From positions 108,043 through 172,042 of the forward strand of contig CACKNV010000002.1 of assembly GCA_902601705.1 (NCBI GenBank): 64,000 nucleotides of DNA, in the 5' to 3' direction. The number at the start of each line of letters is the position of its first letter. Position 1 is the stretch's first letter. Source of the stretch: an uncultured Pelagibacteraceae bacterium (GTDB lineage: Bacteria; Pseudomonadota; Alphaproteobacteria; Pelagibacterales; Pelagibacteraceae). Shown here piece by piece: positions 48,476-56,650 of the stretch. The position numbers were made by a program, and so were the translations under genes. Under the pieces are notes generated by a model. The model was not told the DNA's origin. It searched no databases and saw only the letters and a program-made list of their open reading frames with translations.

Positions 48476-49480
48476 CTATTTCTTAGCAGGCATGTTAACT
48501 AACTTCGTAGCGTTAGTTCTAGATGTTTTGTATAACTTGCCATCTAGAGGTACTAGCCCGATATCAGTTAAATAACCTTTTTTACCCATAGCTTTTTTAC
48601 TTGTGAACTCTTTTACGAATTCATGTAAGCCAGGTACAACGCCCACGTGAGCTTTTTTCACATAGAAGAATAAAGGTCTTGCAACTGCGTAACTGTAATC
48701 TTGAATCGAAGATAGACTTGGTTGACCACCTTCAATGCTTGCAGCTTGCAATTTATCTTTTGCAGCTAAGAAATAACTGAAACCAAAGAAACCGAACATT
48801 TCTTTGTCCGCAGCTAATTTTTGAATAATAAGTGAGTCGTTCTCACCAACTTCAATTACCGCACCATCTTCTCTTAACGCTTTATATTTAGCGCCAGCTT
48901 TTTTAGAAGCATCATCGATACCTTTTTTCATCACTAATGAATTCCAAGCATCTCTTGTTCCTGATGTTCCTGGAGGCACCATAACTTTGATAGGGTAGTT
49001 TGGTAATGATGGGTCGATATCACTCCAATTTTTATATGGATTTGGTACTAACGCACCATCTTTAGCAACCTCTTTTGCTAATGCTGCCCATAATTGTTTT
49101 TTTGTAAAGTTTACTGGTTTAGCATCTTTAGAATAAGCTAACGTTATTCCGTCGTTACCAACTGTAATCTCTACGATTTCTTCAACACCATTTTTTTGAC
49201 ATAGCGCATACTCTTTAGCCTTCATAGCTCTAGATGCATTTGTTATGTCTGGGTGCTCTGTACCAACTCCAGCACAGAATAATTTAGCTCCACCACCTGT
49301 TCCTGTTGACTCGATTACTGGTGTTTTAAATTTACCAGACGAACCAAATCTTTCAGCAACGATTGTTGCATAAGGGAATACAGTTGAAGAACCTACGATT
49401 TTAATCTGATCTCTAGCTTGAGCAGAAGTTACAACTAACATTGCAACTAATGAAGCTAAAGCGATTGATAGTTTTTTCAT
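48476..49480 (-). CDS. pstS: Phosphate ABC transporter substrate-binding protein PstS
   Basis: The periplasmic phosphate-binding protein. The 334-residue precursor has a signal peptide ending AQA (about 1-22) and the phosphate-contact motifs IVGSSTVFPYA (about 28-38), STGTGGGAKLFCAG (about 59-72) and PPGTSGTRDAWNSLV (about 172-186). A PHO-box candidate lies 69-86 bases upstream of the ATG, and AAGGA precedes the start. A hairpin terminator follows, so it is likely the most abundant product of the operon. Confidence 0.96.
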   Translation of the reverse strand: MKKLSIALASLVAMLVVTSAQARDQIKIVGSSTVFPYATIVAERFGSSGKFKTPVIESTGTGGGAKLFCAGVGTEHPDITNASRAMKAKEYALCQKNGVEEIVEITVGNDGITLAYSKDAKPVNFTKKQLWAALAKEVAKDGALVPNPYKNWSDIDPSLPNYPIKVMVPPGTSGTRDAWNSLVMKKGIDDASKKAGAKYKALREDGAVIEVGENDSLIIQKLAADKEMFGFFGFSYFLAAKDKLQAASIEGGQPSLSSIQDYSYAVARPLFFYVKKAHVGVVPGLHEFVKEFTSKKAMGKKGYLTDIGLVPLDGKLYKTSRTNATKLVNMPAKK

Positions 49481-49528
49481 TGTTTATCCTTTCATTTATT
49501 AATTAATTAACAAACATTGAATTCATAA

Positions 49529-49548
49529 AATTAAGAGGACTCTTAATT
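49529..49548. promoter_or_regulatory. Palindrome beside the pstS PHO box
   Basis: AATTAAGAG at 49529-49537 and CTCTTAATT at 49540-49548 are perfect 9-base arms around GA, abutting the PHO box on its promoter-proximal side. It occupies the place of the expected -10 region, so a second regulator may bind here. No protein can be assigned. Confidence 0.5.
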
Positions 49549-49566
49549 ATTACAGATATGTTACAA
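49549..49566 (-). promoter_or_regulatory. Candidate PHO box of the pst operon
   Basis: On the minus strand TTGTAAC (49566-49560) and CTGTAAT (49555-49549) are 7-base direct repeats exactly 11 bases apart, as in the PhoB consensus (CTGTCAT, 4 bases, CTGTCAT). The site is 69 bases before the pstS ATG. A matching box is found before plcP. Confidence 0.75.
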
Positions 49567-49587
49567 ATTTATTAAAATGATAACTTT

Positions 49588-50199
49588 TTAGTTGAACTTT
49601 CTAGTTATCTCGATTTGTTGATAATCAGAGGCTAAAGACCCTCCGCAACTAAAAGGTCTTACTTTATTTTTAACTGCGTAGGATTGAGTTGGCTTTAATG
49701 TAACTTCTAGTTGTACAAAGTTAACTAATTTTTGTGTAAAACTTTTATCATATCTCCAAGCATTCCATTGTGTTGGAGCGGTGAATACTTCACTTAAATA
49801 AGATGCAGCTTTTGAGTGAATCATATTGCTCTCGTTTTGTCCTTTTAAAAGATTATTTTTAACTTTTTCAAAAATTTTTCTACATTTAATTGAGTCCACC
49901 ATGTACGAGTTAGCATTTAAATGAGTGCTCATCGGTGCTGACACAATTAATTGAATTCCATCGTCTCTTCTAGAAAATAAAGCTTCAGTATAAATTGTAG
50001 ATACATTTTTATTATCTACTTCAAGAACTAAATCGTTTTTAGCTTGCCTAAGATCGTTTTTAAGTCTTAAAAGTCCAAGATCAAAAACTGTAAGAGGTTG
50101 AGAACGTAAAGTTTTCTCAATTAAGTTTACATCTGCCTTAACAGTTGTAAAAGTTAAAGTTAATAAAACCAGAATTATATAATTTATTATTCTAGTCAT
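49588..50199 (-). CDS. Unknown secreted protein between phoR and pstS
   Basis: A 203-residue protein with a clear signal peptide (hydrophobic residues 5-20, cleavage after VKA near residue 22) and an otherwise soluble, mixed sequence. Two cysteines remain (SIKCRKI and PFSCGGS), able to form a disulfide in the periplasm. I do not recognise the family. Repeated polar blocks such as DLGLLRLKNDLRQAKND suggest an alpha/beta fold but no catalytic motif is obvious. It is encoded between phoR (63 bases upstream) and pstS (107 bases downstream), all on the same strand, so it may take part in phosphate sensing or binding; that is inference from position only. Confidence 0.85.
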   Translation of the reverse strand: MTRIINYIILVLLTLTFTTVKADVNLIEKTLRSQPLTVFDLGLLRLKNDLRQAKNDLVLEVDNKNVSTIYTEALFSRRDDGIQLIVSAPMSTHLNANSYMVDSIKCRKIFEKVKNNLLKGQNESNMIHSKAASYLSEVFTAPTQWNAWRYDKSFTQKLVNFVQLEVTLKPTQSYAVKNKVRPFSCGGSLASDYQQIEITRKFN

Positions 50200-50262
50200 A
50201 ATAGAATTTTAACTATTTTGCTTTCTATCTCAAGACATAATTTAATAAAATTGCGATATTTG

Positions 50263-51459
50263 CTAAAATTTAGAAAAGTGAACCTTTATTTCGGTGCCCC
50301 TTTGAGTCTCACTTTTTATTTCTAACTCACCTCTATGCTGATTAACAATGTGCTTCACGATCGCCATTCCAAGTCCAGTGCCACCAACTTTTTTACTTTT
50401 AGCTGCATCAACTCTAAAGAATCTTTCTGTAATTCTCGGAAGTTGCTCAGTTGGAATTCCAATACCATTATCTTTAATGGACACGGTGTAAGAGTCTCCT
50501 ATTACTTTTCCGTTACCTTGCCCACAATTAACTTCGATCTTTTTATTTTTTTCTGAATATTTTATACTGTTATCAATAATATTTGAAAAAACTTCAATTA
50601 ATTTTTCATGATCGCCTTTAATAAAGAAATCATCTTTTATATTATTTTTAAATTCAAAAGATTTTAAATTTTTTTGATGGATGTCTTCAACGTTACTTAA
50701 AATTTCTTTTAAATTTACTTTATCTTGAGGCTGTATATGTTCCTCTAACTCAATTCTACTTAATGAAAGTAAATCTTTAATTAAGCTTTCCATCCTATCA
50801 GCTTGCTCAAGCATTATCGGTATGAATTTTTTTTGTGCTTCTAAATCATCTTTCGCATGTCCGCTTATAGTTTCTAGAAATCCTTTAATAGAAACTAAAG
50901 GCGTTTTAAGTTCATGGCTAACATTGGCTACAAAGTCAGATTTGAACCTTTGCGCTTTTATAATATCAGTTAAATCTTTTAGAAATAAAACAACTGAGTC
51001 AGGATCATCGACATATGAGGTCGGTCCAGAGAATAGATGAACCTTAAAGAACTGAAATGAGGGAGAGGATAATTCTAAATCCATAGTAATTGTCTCTTTT
51101 TTTAAAAGCACTAAATCAATATTTTGGAGTAAATCAGGAACTCTTAATAAAGTAGCCACGTGCTTATTTAAATTATTTTCTCCAAATTTTTTTTTTGCAC
51201 TATTATTAAAAAATTTGATATTTTTAAATTTGTCTACAATTAGAATTAGATCATCGATTTGATTTATAATCTTTACTTGCTCATTAGTTTTTTCAATATT
51301 TTCATTGGTGATGTCTTCTATCCCCTCTTCAGTATCACCTGGTTTATTCTCTCTATTAATATCAGATCTTGCCTCCATACCTGCTAAAATTGATTTTCTG
51401 GATACTGCAATCACTACGATCACAATTATCCCGGCAATAGAGTACAATAATAATTCCAT
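50263..51459 (-). CDS. phoR: Phosphate regulon sensor kinase PhoR
   Basis: Histidine kinase partner of PhoB. The 398 residues have one N-terminal membrane helix (about 3-20), a PAS-like region (about 62-165), the dimerisation/phosphoacceptor helix VSHELKTPLVSIKGFLE (H182), and the ATPase domain with N box FSNIIDNSIKYS, G1 DNGIGIP and G2 GGTGLGMAIVKHI. There is almost no periplasmic domain, as expected for PhoR, which reads phosphate status through Pst and PhoU. It lies 42 bases after the glycosyltransferase gene and before the unknown secreted protein and pstS, so readthrough from the plcP PHO box could raise phoR itself. Confidence 0.94.
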   Translation of the reverse strand: MELLLYSIAGIIVIVVIAVSRKSILAGMEARSDINRENKPGDTEEGIEDITNENIEKTNEQVKIINQIDDLILIVDKFKNIKFFNNSAKKKFGENNLNKHVATLLRVPDLLQNIDLVLLKKETITMDLELSSPSFQFFKVHLFSGPTSYVDDPDSVVLFLKDLTDIIKAQRFKSDFVANVSHELKTPLVSIKGFLETISGHAKDDLEAQKKFIPIMLEQADRMESLIKDLLSLSRIELEEHIQPQDKVNLKEILSNVEDIHQKNLKSFEFKNNIKDDFFIKGDHEKLIEVFSNIIDNSIKYSEKNKKIEVNCGQGNGKVIGDSYTVSIKDNGIGIPTEQLPRITERFFRVDAAKSKKVGGTGLGMAIVKHIVNQHRGELEIKSETQRGTEIKVHFSKF

Positions 51460-51501
51460 GATTTAATTATACTTTAAAGATATAGACTAAAGAAATATTT
51501 T

Positions 51502-52509
51502 TTAGCGGTTTGATACCGCACTATTTAAAAAGATTTTCGCGCAATTTTCCCAGGTATATTTTTTTGCATGCTCAATGCAAGCGCTTCTATCAGACTTAAG
51601 AGCTTCAATTGCTGCTTTTTTAAGATCGTTGTTTAACGAGCCAATATTTGTGCCGTTAAAAATATCTTTTGGTCCAGCAACAGGGTACGCTGCTACTGGC
51701 AATCCACATTTTAAAGCTTCTATAATTACAATTCCAAAAGTATCTGTTTTGCTCGGGAAAACAAAAACATCAGAAGAAGCAAAGTAACTTGCAAGCTCAC
51801 CGTTTGTTTTCTCTCCTTTAAATATCGCTTCAGGGTATTCTTTTTTAAGTTTATCTAAATCAGGTCCTTTACCGACAACTAATTTCGTACCTTCTAAATC
51901 TAAATCTAGAAATGCTCTGATATTCTTTTCAATAGATACTCTTCCCACGTAAAGATAAATTGGTCTTTTATACTCCAAATTAATCTTTTTAGGCTTTTGA
52001 AATGCACCGTGATTTGCTCCTCTAGTCCAAACAACCATCTTATCTTTATCAAAACCAATTTCTTGAAGTTCATCTTTCATTGACTGAGTTGTTACTAAAA
52101 TTTTTTCAGCCTTTGAGTGAAATCCTTTAAGGAACTTTTGAGCAAGTTTAATTGGCAAATAAGGGTAGTATAGCTTCAAATATTTATCAAATTGAGTATG
52201 GTAAGAAGTGGTAAATTTAAGTTTATTTTTTACACAATATCTTTTTGCAAATATACCTATCGGGCCTTCTGTAGCTATGTGAATTATATCAGCATCGGCT
52301 TTAGAAATTAATTTACCCACTCTAGGCCAAACATTAAGAGATAGTTTTATTTCATTATATTTTGGCATTGGTACGGTAAAAAATTGATTAGGCTCAATAT
52401 ATTCAACTTGGTGGCCAATTTTTTTTAATTCATCGCCAAGATTTTTTAAAGTTCTACAAACACCGTTCACTTGCGGATACCAGGCATCAGTAACGATTAA
52501 AATTTTCAT
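51502..52509 (-). CDS. Glycosyltransferase family 4, probable diacylglycerol glycosyltransferase (Agt-like)
   Basis: A 335-residue GT-B enzyme. Seen: N-terminal acceptor-side motif DAWYPQVNGVCRTLKNL (about 8-24), IATEGPIGIFAKRYC, YHTQFDKYL, then the donor domain with YVGRVSIEKNI (about 200-210), FPSKTDTFGIVIIEALKCGLPV and the EX7E glutamates in that last block. It overlaps the plcP-like gene by 4 bases (ATGA). In marine alphaproteobacteria the plcP-agt pair replaces phospholipids by glycolipids under phosphate starvation, and this is the likely role. The sugar donor cannot be read from sequence. Confidence 0.85.
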   Translation of the reverse strand: MKILIVTDAWYPQVNGVCRTLKNLGDELKKIGHQVEYIEPNQFFTVPMPKYNEIKLSLNVWPRVGKLISKADADIIHIATEGPIGIFAKRYCVKNKLKFTTSYHTQFDKYLKLYYPYLPIKLAQKFLKGFHSKAEKILVTTQSMKDELQEIGFDKDKMVVWTRGANHGAFQKPKKINLEYKRPIYLYVGRVSIEKNIRAFLDLDLEGTKLVVGKGPDLDKLKKEYPEAIFKGEKTNGELASYFASSDVFVFPSKTDTFGIVIIEALKCGLPVAAYPVAGPKDIFNGTNIGSLNNDLKKAAIEALKSDRSACIEHAKKYTWENCAKIFLNSAVSNR

Positions 52510-53321
52510 TTATTTACTACTTTTAGATACGGTTCGTAATCAACAACATCACCTCTGATTTTGTCCCAGTCAATAACTTCCATGCGACCATCAAAATGTT
52601 CTACCAAGAAAGTTGCACCTTCTACCCAATCACCACAATTTAAATATCTCACGCCATCTAAGACTTGATCGGCAGAATGATGAATATGACCACAAATTAT
52701 TCCATCAACATTTTTTCTTTTAGCATAGTTTGCTAAAGTTTTTTCATAATCACCTATATATTTTACAGCGTTCTTTACTTTGTGTTTTAAATATTTTGCT
52801 AAAGACCAATTACCCTTTTTAAATAATCTTCTAAAAAAATTGATAACAACATTAAACTCAAGTAAAAAACTATAAGCGACAGCTCCTACTTTTGATAACC
52901 ATGGAGCATATTTCATCACTCCATCCCAAGCATCACCATGAACAACAATATACTTTTTATTATCTGAACTTACATGTATGGCTCTATTTACAACTTCAAT
53001 ATCGCCAAAATGTAATGGTAAAAATTTTCTGAAGACATCATCATGATTTCCCACAATATATTTTACTTTTGTTCCATGTCTTGCTTTTCTTAATGTTTTT
53101 TGAATCACATCATTATGTTCTTGAGGCCAGTAAAATTTTGTTTTTAAAGCCCAAACATCAATGATATCACCAACAAGATATAAATTCTCTGACCTTGAAT
53201 GTTTATAAAATTCTAATAATTTGTTTGCTGCACTTTTTCTATGCCCAAGGTGCAAGTCGGAAATAAAGATGCTTTTGTAATTTAAAATCTTTCCCTTAGA
53301 TTTAGTTTGAATTGTTTCCAT
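52506..53321 (-). CDS. plcP: Phospholipase C-like metallophosphoesterase (PlcP)
   Basis: A calcineurin-type metallophosphoesterase. From the ATG at 53321 it has 271 residues and all metal-site motifs: FISDLHLGHRK (about 20-30), LVGDIIDVWA, VGNHDDVF, VVHGDAWDG and ICGHIHHSA. The fold resembles LpxH, but together with the adjacent glycosyltransferase and a PHO box it matches PlcP, which cleaves phospholipid head groups to give diacylglycerol for glycolipid synthesis. The frame is open to 53360, but that start would lie 7 bases from the PHO box; METIQTKS at 53321 is preferred. LpxH is the alternative reading. Confidence 0.85.
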   Translation of the reverse strand: METIQTKSKGKILNYKSIFISDLHLGHRKSAANKLLEFYKHSRSENLYLVGDIIDVWALKTKFYWPQEHNDVIQKTLRKARHGTKVKYIVGNHDDVFRKFLPLHFGDIEVVNRAIHVSSDNKKYIVVHGDAWDGVMKYAPWLSKVGAVAYSFLLEFNVVINFFRRLFKKGNWSLAKYLKHKVKNAVKYIGDYEKTLANYAKRKNVDGIICGHIHHSADQVLDGVRYLNCGDWVEGATFLVEHFDGRMEVIDWDKIRGDVVDYEPYLKVVNK

Positions 53322-53366
53322 ATTTTTTATAAAACGAATCTCTAGTACAAGTAGAATCATAAATAT

Positions 53367-53384
53367 GTTACAGAATTGTTAAAA
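53367..53384 (-). promoter_or_regulatory. Candidate PHO box of plcP-agt(-phoR)
   Basis: On the minus strand TTTTAAC (53384-53378) and CTGTAAC (53373-53367) are repeats 11 bases apart, one mismatch from the pstS box pattern. The site is 46 bases before the preferred plcP ATG and abuts the divergent lipid kinase start. Confidence 0.65.
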
Positions 53385-53385
53385 T

Positions 53386-54282
53386 ATGAATAAAAAATTG
53401 AATTTTGCGGTGATATTTAACGCAAATGCAGCAGGTGGTAGAAAACTTAAATTAATTAACAAGGTCATTTATCTTTTAGAAAAAAATCATATTGTAGATC
53501 TTTTTAAAACTGAAAGCGAAGACCATGCAAGGAATGTATTTAAAGAATTGTCTAATAAAAAATTTGATCGGTTAGTATTTGCTGGCGGTGACGGGAGCGT
53601 ATGTTTTGGCATTAATGAAATGTTTAAAAGTGATAATCTAAAAGACAAATTAGTTGGATACATACCTGCTGGCACTGCAAATATTTTACAAATAGAAACT
53701 CAAATTAAGAAAAAGGCGGAGGAGATTTACAACGTCCTAGTTTCAGATAATCATAAGAAAATTTCATTAGCAAAAATAAATGATAAGTACTTTTTCTTGA
53801 TGGCTGGTGTAGGTTTTGACTCTCGAATTGTTGAGTCTATAAATACTAATATTAAAAAGTATCTTGGAAAAGTAATTTTCGCTTTAAAAGGCTTTCAGCA
53901 TTTTTTATTTTTAAAAAATAATAAAATGGAGGTTGAGGCAGATAATGAAAAAATTATGGCTGATTGGATTTTATGTACTAATTCAAAATACTATGCTGGT
54001 CCCCATTCTATAACAAATGATACCAATATATTTGAAAACAGGATAGTAGCTTACATATTTAAAGACCTGACCAGAATAAAATTACTTTATTATGTTTGGT
54101 TAATTTTAACCAAAGGCGACTTAACTCCTGCAAAAAGTGTAATTAAAAAAGAATTGAACAGATTAAAAATAAATGGTGTAAACAATAAAGTTCTATCACA
54201 GGTTGATGGTGAAAATTGTGGTTACGTAAACAGTCTTGAGATCCAAAAAACAGACAGATTTATAAATTTATTAGTTCCGTAG
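53386..54282 (+). CDS. Diacylglycerol kinase family lipid kinase
   Basis: A 298-residue DagK/YegS-type kinase. Seen: the nucleotide-binding FNANAAGG (about 12-19), the catalytic GGDGSVCFGINEM (about 66-78) and GTANIL (about 92-97), followed by a typical C-terminal beta-sandwich with AGVGFDSRIV and the final DGENCG, where the Asp is conserved. It probably phosphorylates diacylglycerol or a related lipid. It is divergent from plcP, which makes diacylglycerol, so the two may balance one pool (inference). The PHO box ends one base before its ATG, so PhoB binding there might block it. Confidence 0.88.
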   Translation: MNKKLNFAVIFNANAAGGRKLKLINKVIYLLEKNHIVDLFKTESEDHARNVFKELSNKKFDRLVFAGGDGSVCFGINEMFKSDNLKDKLVGYIPAGTANILQIETQIKKKAEEIYNVLVSDNHKKISLAKINDKYFFLMAGVGFDSRIVESINTNIKKYLGKVIFALKGFQHFLFLKNNKMEVEADNEKIMADWILCTNSKYYAGPHSITNDTNIFENRIVAYIFKDLTRIKLLYYVWLILTKGDLTPAKSVIKKELNRLKINGVNNKVLSQVDGENCGYVNSLEIQKTDRFINLLVP

Positions 54283-54384
54283 GATTTTCTAAATTTTTTC
54301 AACTTTTAGTTTAAAAGATTTTTCTTAATTTCATTTGAAAAATTTTTTAGATTATTTTAGATTTTTCTTTTTTGGAGGATCAAT

Positions 54385-54582
54385 ATGAAAAAAAAGTTAA
54401 AAAAAAACGAAAAGAAAAAGAAAAAAATACTAAAATCAATCGATAAGCTTAAAAATAAGATAAGCACTAAACAAAAAAAACTATCAAAGATTGATCTAAA
54501 GATAGCTAGTATCGAGAAAAAAATCGCTGAAAAAAGAGCTAATAAAAATAAAGAACCTATCACAGCATCTTTAAATAATTAG
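54385..54582 (+). CDS. Small lysine-rich coiled-coil protein
   Basis: A 65-residue, highly basic protein; nearly half the residues are Lys, and the middle (about 12-52) has Ile/Leu at heptad-like spacing (ILKSIDKLKNKIS and IDLKIASIEKKIAE), so a coiled coil is likely. A strong Shine-Dalgarno GGAGG (54374-54378) lies 6 bases before the ATG and a perfect terminator follows, so it is a real monocistronic gene and not chance coding. It could be a nucleic acid-binding or polyphosphate-binding peptide; no family is recognised. The antisense frame over the same bases is a poly-Phe shadow. Confidence 0.8.
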   Translation: MKKKLKKNEKKKKKILKSIDKLKNKISTKQKKLSKIDLKIASIEKKIAEKRANKNKEPITASLNN

Positions 54583-54601
54583 TTTATAAATAAATTAAAT
54601 G

Positions 54602-54631
54602 CCCCTGATTTAAAAAATCAGGGGTTTATTT
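54602..54631 (+). terminator. Rho-independent terminator after the lysine-rich gene
   Basis: CCCCTGATTT (54602-54611) and AAATCAGGGG (54615-54624) form ten pairs around a three-base loop, then TTTATTT. It lies between the small gene and the convergent glycerophosphodiesterase gene and may serve both. Confidence 0.88.
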
Positions 54632-54665
54632 GCACGACGATAAATATATTTTCAAGTTTTCAAGC

Positions 54666-55598
54666 TTAAAACCAAGAGATATTTTTAGATTTACAAATTT
54701 CTTGAACCTTTTTTGGATAGTCAGTGATAATTCCATCAACTCCGTACTCGATCATCCTAATAATATCTTTTTCTCTATTCACTGTCCAAACACAAGTCGC
54801 AAGACCATGCTTATGTGCTAATTCTACATTTTGTTTAGTAACATCACGGTAGAAAGTACTCCACACATGACCTTCTAATGAATTAATTATATTAGGCAGT
54901 AAAAATAACTCTTCCATTGGATAATTTTTAACCATCCACGGTGAATTTTCATAAATATTCTTTTTAGTGATTGAAAGACCTTGTTGCAGGGTAATAAATC
55001 CTCTTAAAATATTTGGATTTTGTTTTTTAAGAGCGTAAAGAATTCTAAAATCATAAGAAGTGATTAAAGTTCTGTCCTCGAGTTTAAAATCTTTTATATC
55101 TTTAAGGATTAAGGAAACCATTTTTTCTGGGTCAGGTGTTACGTTTTCTTGTGTGGGAGTTGATTTAATTTCTAAATTTAAAAATACATCTTTATATTTG
55201 TCTTCCGTCACTAATTTTAATAAATCAGTTAATTTTGGTATTTTTTCACCTGTAATAGGTTTTTGATTTTTAAATCTTTTTGCGTACTTTGTTTCGGGTT
55301 TTATACTTCCAATACTATACTTACTTATTTCATCATAAGTCAGTTCCACTAATTTCATGCTTTTATCTGTGATCCAGTTCCCTGAGGCATCTTTAACTAA
55401 ATCAGGATTTAATCTGTAGTCGTGAAATATAGTTGGAATATTATCTTTTGAAATTACAACATCGAACTCAACAGCTTTAATACCAAGATCAAAAGTATAT
55501 TTAAAACCGGAGATTGAGTTTTCAACAATATCACCTCTAGCTCCTCTGTGGCCGTATATTCTTATGTAATTAGGTTTCGTTAAAAATGGATTGATCAA
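54666..55598 (-). CDS. ugpQ: Glycerophosphodiester phosphodiesterase
   Basis: Splits glycerophosphodiesters (deacylated phospholipids) to glycerol-3-phosphate and an alcohol. The 310-residue TIM-barrel enzyme has the catalytic His pair and metal ligands: YGHRGARGDIVENS (about 14-27), KAVEFDVVISKDNIPTIFHD (about 37-56) and NLEIKSTPTQ (about 132-141), with ATCVWTVNRE and YGVDGIITDYP near the C terminus. No signal peptide, so it acts in the cytoplasm. It overlaps ugpC by 4 bases and closes the ugpBAECQ operon. Confidence 0.94.
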   Translation of the reverse strand: MINPFLTKPNYIRIYGHRGARGDIVENSISGFKYTFDLGIKAVEFDVVISKDNIPTIFHDYRLNPDLVKDASGNWITDKSMKLVELTYDEISKYSIGSIKPETKYAKRFKNQKPITGEKIPKLTDLLKLVTEDKYKDVFLNLEIKSTPTQENVTPDPEKMVSLILKDIKDFKLEDRTLITSYDFRILYALKKQNPNILRGFITLQQGLSITKKNIYENSPWMVKNYPMEELFLLPNIINSLEGHVWSTFYRDVTKQNVELAHKHGLATCVWTVNREKDIIRMIEYGVDGIITDYPKKVQEICKSKNISWF

Positions 55599-56650
55599 TT
55601 AATCCTCAAATCAGTATTAGTATCAAACAGGTGTAGTTTGTCATTTTGAATGGAAAGATTTATGTTTTTTCCAATAGTATCTTCTTTAACAACACCTGAG
55701 ATACTTGCAACTAAAATTTCATTACTATTTTCAAGTTTACCATGAATAAGTGTATTCGCTCCAATCAGCTCTACAAGTTCAACTTTTAACTTTATCGGAC
55801 CATTTTGATCTAATTCAAAATCTTCAGGTCGCATACCTATATTAACAGGTCCATTAAATTTTGAATTCACTGAAAGTGAAGCTTTGTTTGCCAAAATCAA
55901 TTTGTTGCTTCCGCAATTACCTTTTAAAATATTCATTGCTGGGCTTCCAATAAATTGAGCCGTAAATAAAGTTTTGGGTTTTGTATAAACTTCTAAAGGC
56001 GTTCCAATATGTTCTACATTACCTTCGTTCATTACAATCATTCGATCCGCTAGTGTCATCGCTTCGACTTGATCATGCGTTACATATAAAGAAGTTGTCT
56101 TTAATTGAGTTTGAAGTTTTTTAATCTCTAATCTCATTTGTACTCTTAATTTGGCATCAAGATTTGATAAAGGCTCATCAAATAAAAAGGCTACAGGATT
56201 TCTAACGATAGCTCTTCCCATTGCAACTCTTTGTCTTTGTCCTCCTGATAATTGATTAGGTTTTCTCTCTAATAATTCTCCAAGCTCTAAAATTTCAGCT
56301 GCTTTTTGAACTCTAGACTCAATTTCTTCTTTGGGCACTTTTGCAATTTTTAAACCATAAGCCATGTTGCCAAATACTGTCATGTGAGGATAAAGAGCAT
56401 AATTTTGGAAAACCATGGCAATATTTCTTTCCATAGGCTCAAGCTCGTTTACTTTTTTATTATCAATTAAAATATTTCCTTCATTAGCATCTTCTAACCC
56501 CGCAACCATTCTCAATAATGTTGATTTACCACAACCTGAGGGTCCAACTATTACAATCAGCTCACCATCTTTTACATCAATACTCAGATCATGAATAACC
56601 TGAGTTTTCCCAAAAGATTTTTTTAAATTTTGTAAACTAATTTGAGACAT
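55595..56650 (-). CDS. ugpC: sn-glycerol-3-phosphate ABC transporter ATP-binding protein
   Basis: A 351-residue ATPase of the MalK/UgpC type. Seen: Walker [10 protein letters not shown] (about 36-44), MVFQNYALYPHMTV, signature LSGGQRQRVAMGRAIV, Walker B AFLFDEPLSNLD, H-loop VTHDQVEAMTLADR and a C-terminal OB-type regulatory domain with NIGMRPEDFE. The operon context with a UgpB-like binding protein and a glycerophosphodiesterase supports G3P or glycerophosphodiester import; sugar import is the alternative. It overlaps ugpE by one base. Confidence 0.9.
   Translation of the reverse strand: MSQISLQNLKKSFGKTQVIHDLSIDVKDGELIVIVGPSGCGKSTLLRMVAGLEDANEGNILIDNKKVNELEPMERNIAMVFQNYALYPHMTVFGNMAYGLKIAKVPKEEIESRVQKAAEILELGELLERKPNQLSGGQRQRVAMGRAIVRNPVAFLFDEPLSNLDAKLRVQMRLEIKKLQTQLKTTSLYVTHDQVEAMTLADRMIVMNEGNVEHIGTPLEVYTKPKTLFTAQFIGSPAMNILKGNCGSNKLILANKASLSVNSKFNGPVNIGMRPEDFELDQNGPIKLKVELVELIGANTLIHGKLENSNEILVASISGVVKEDTIGKNINLSIQNDKLHLFDTNTDLRIN

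Noticed and set aside
53322-53360. Longer plcP starting at 53360
   Set aside because: That start would be 7 bases from the PHO box with no room for a promoter; similarity starts after 53321.
54357-54563. Minus-strand frame rich in Phe/Leu opposite the lysine-rich gene
   Set aside because: It is the complement of the Lys codons; the ribosome site and terminator support the plus strand.
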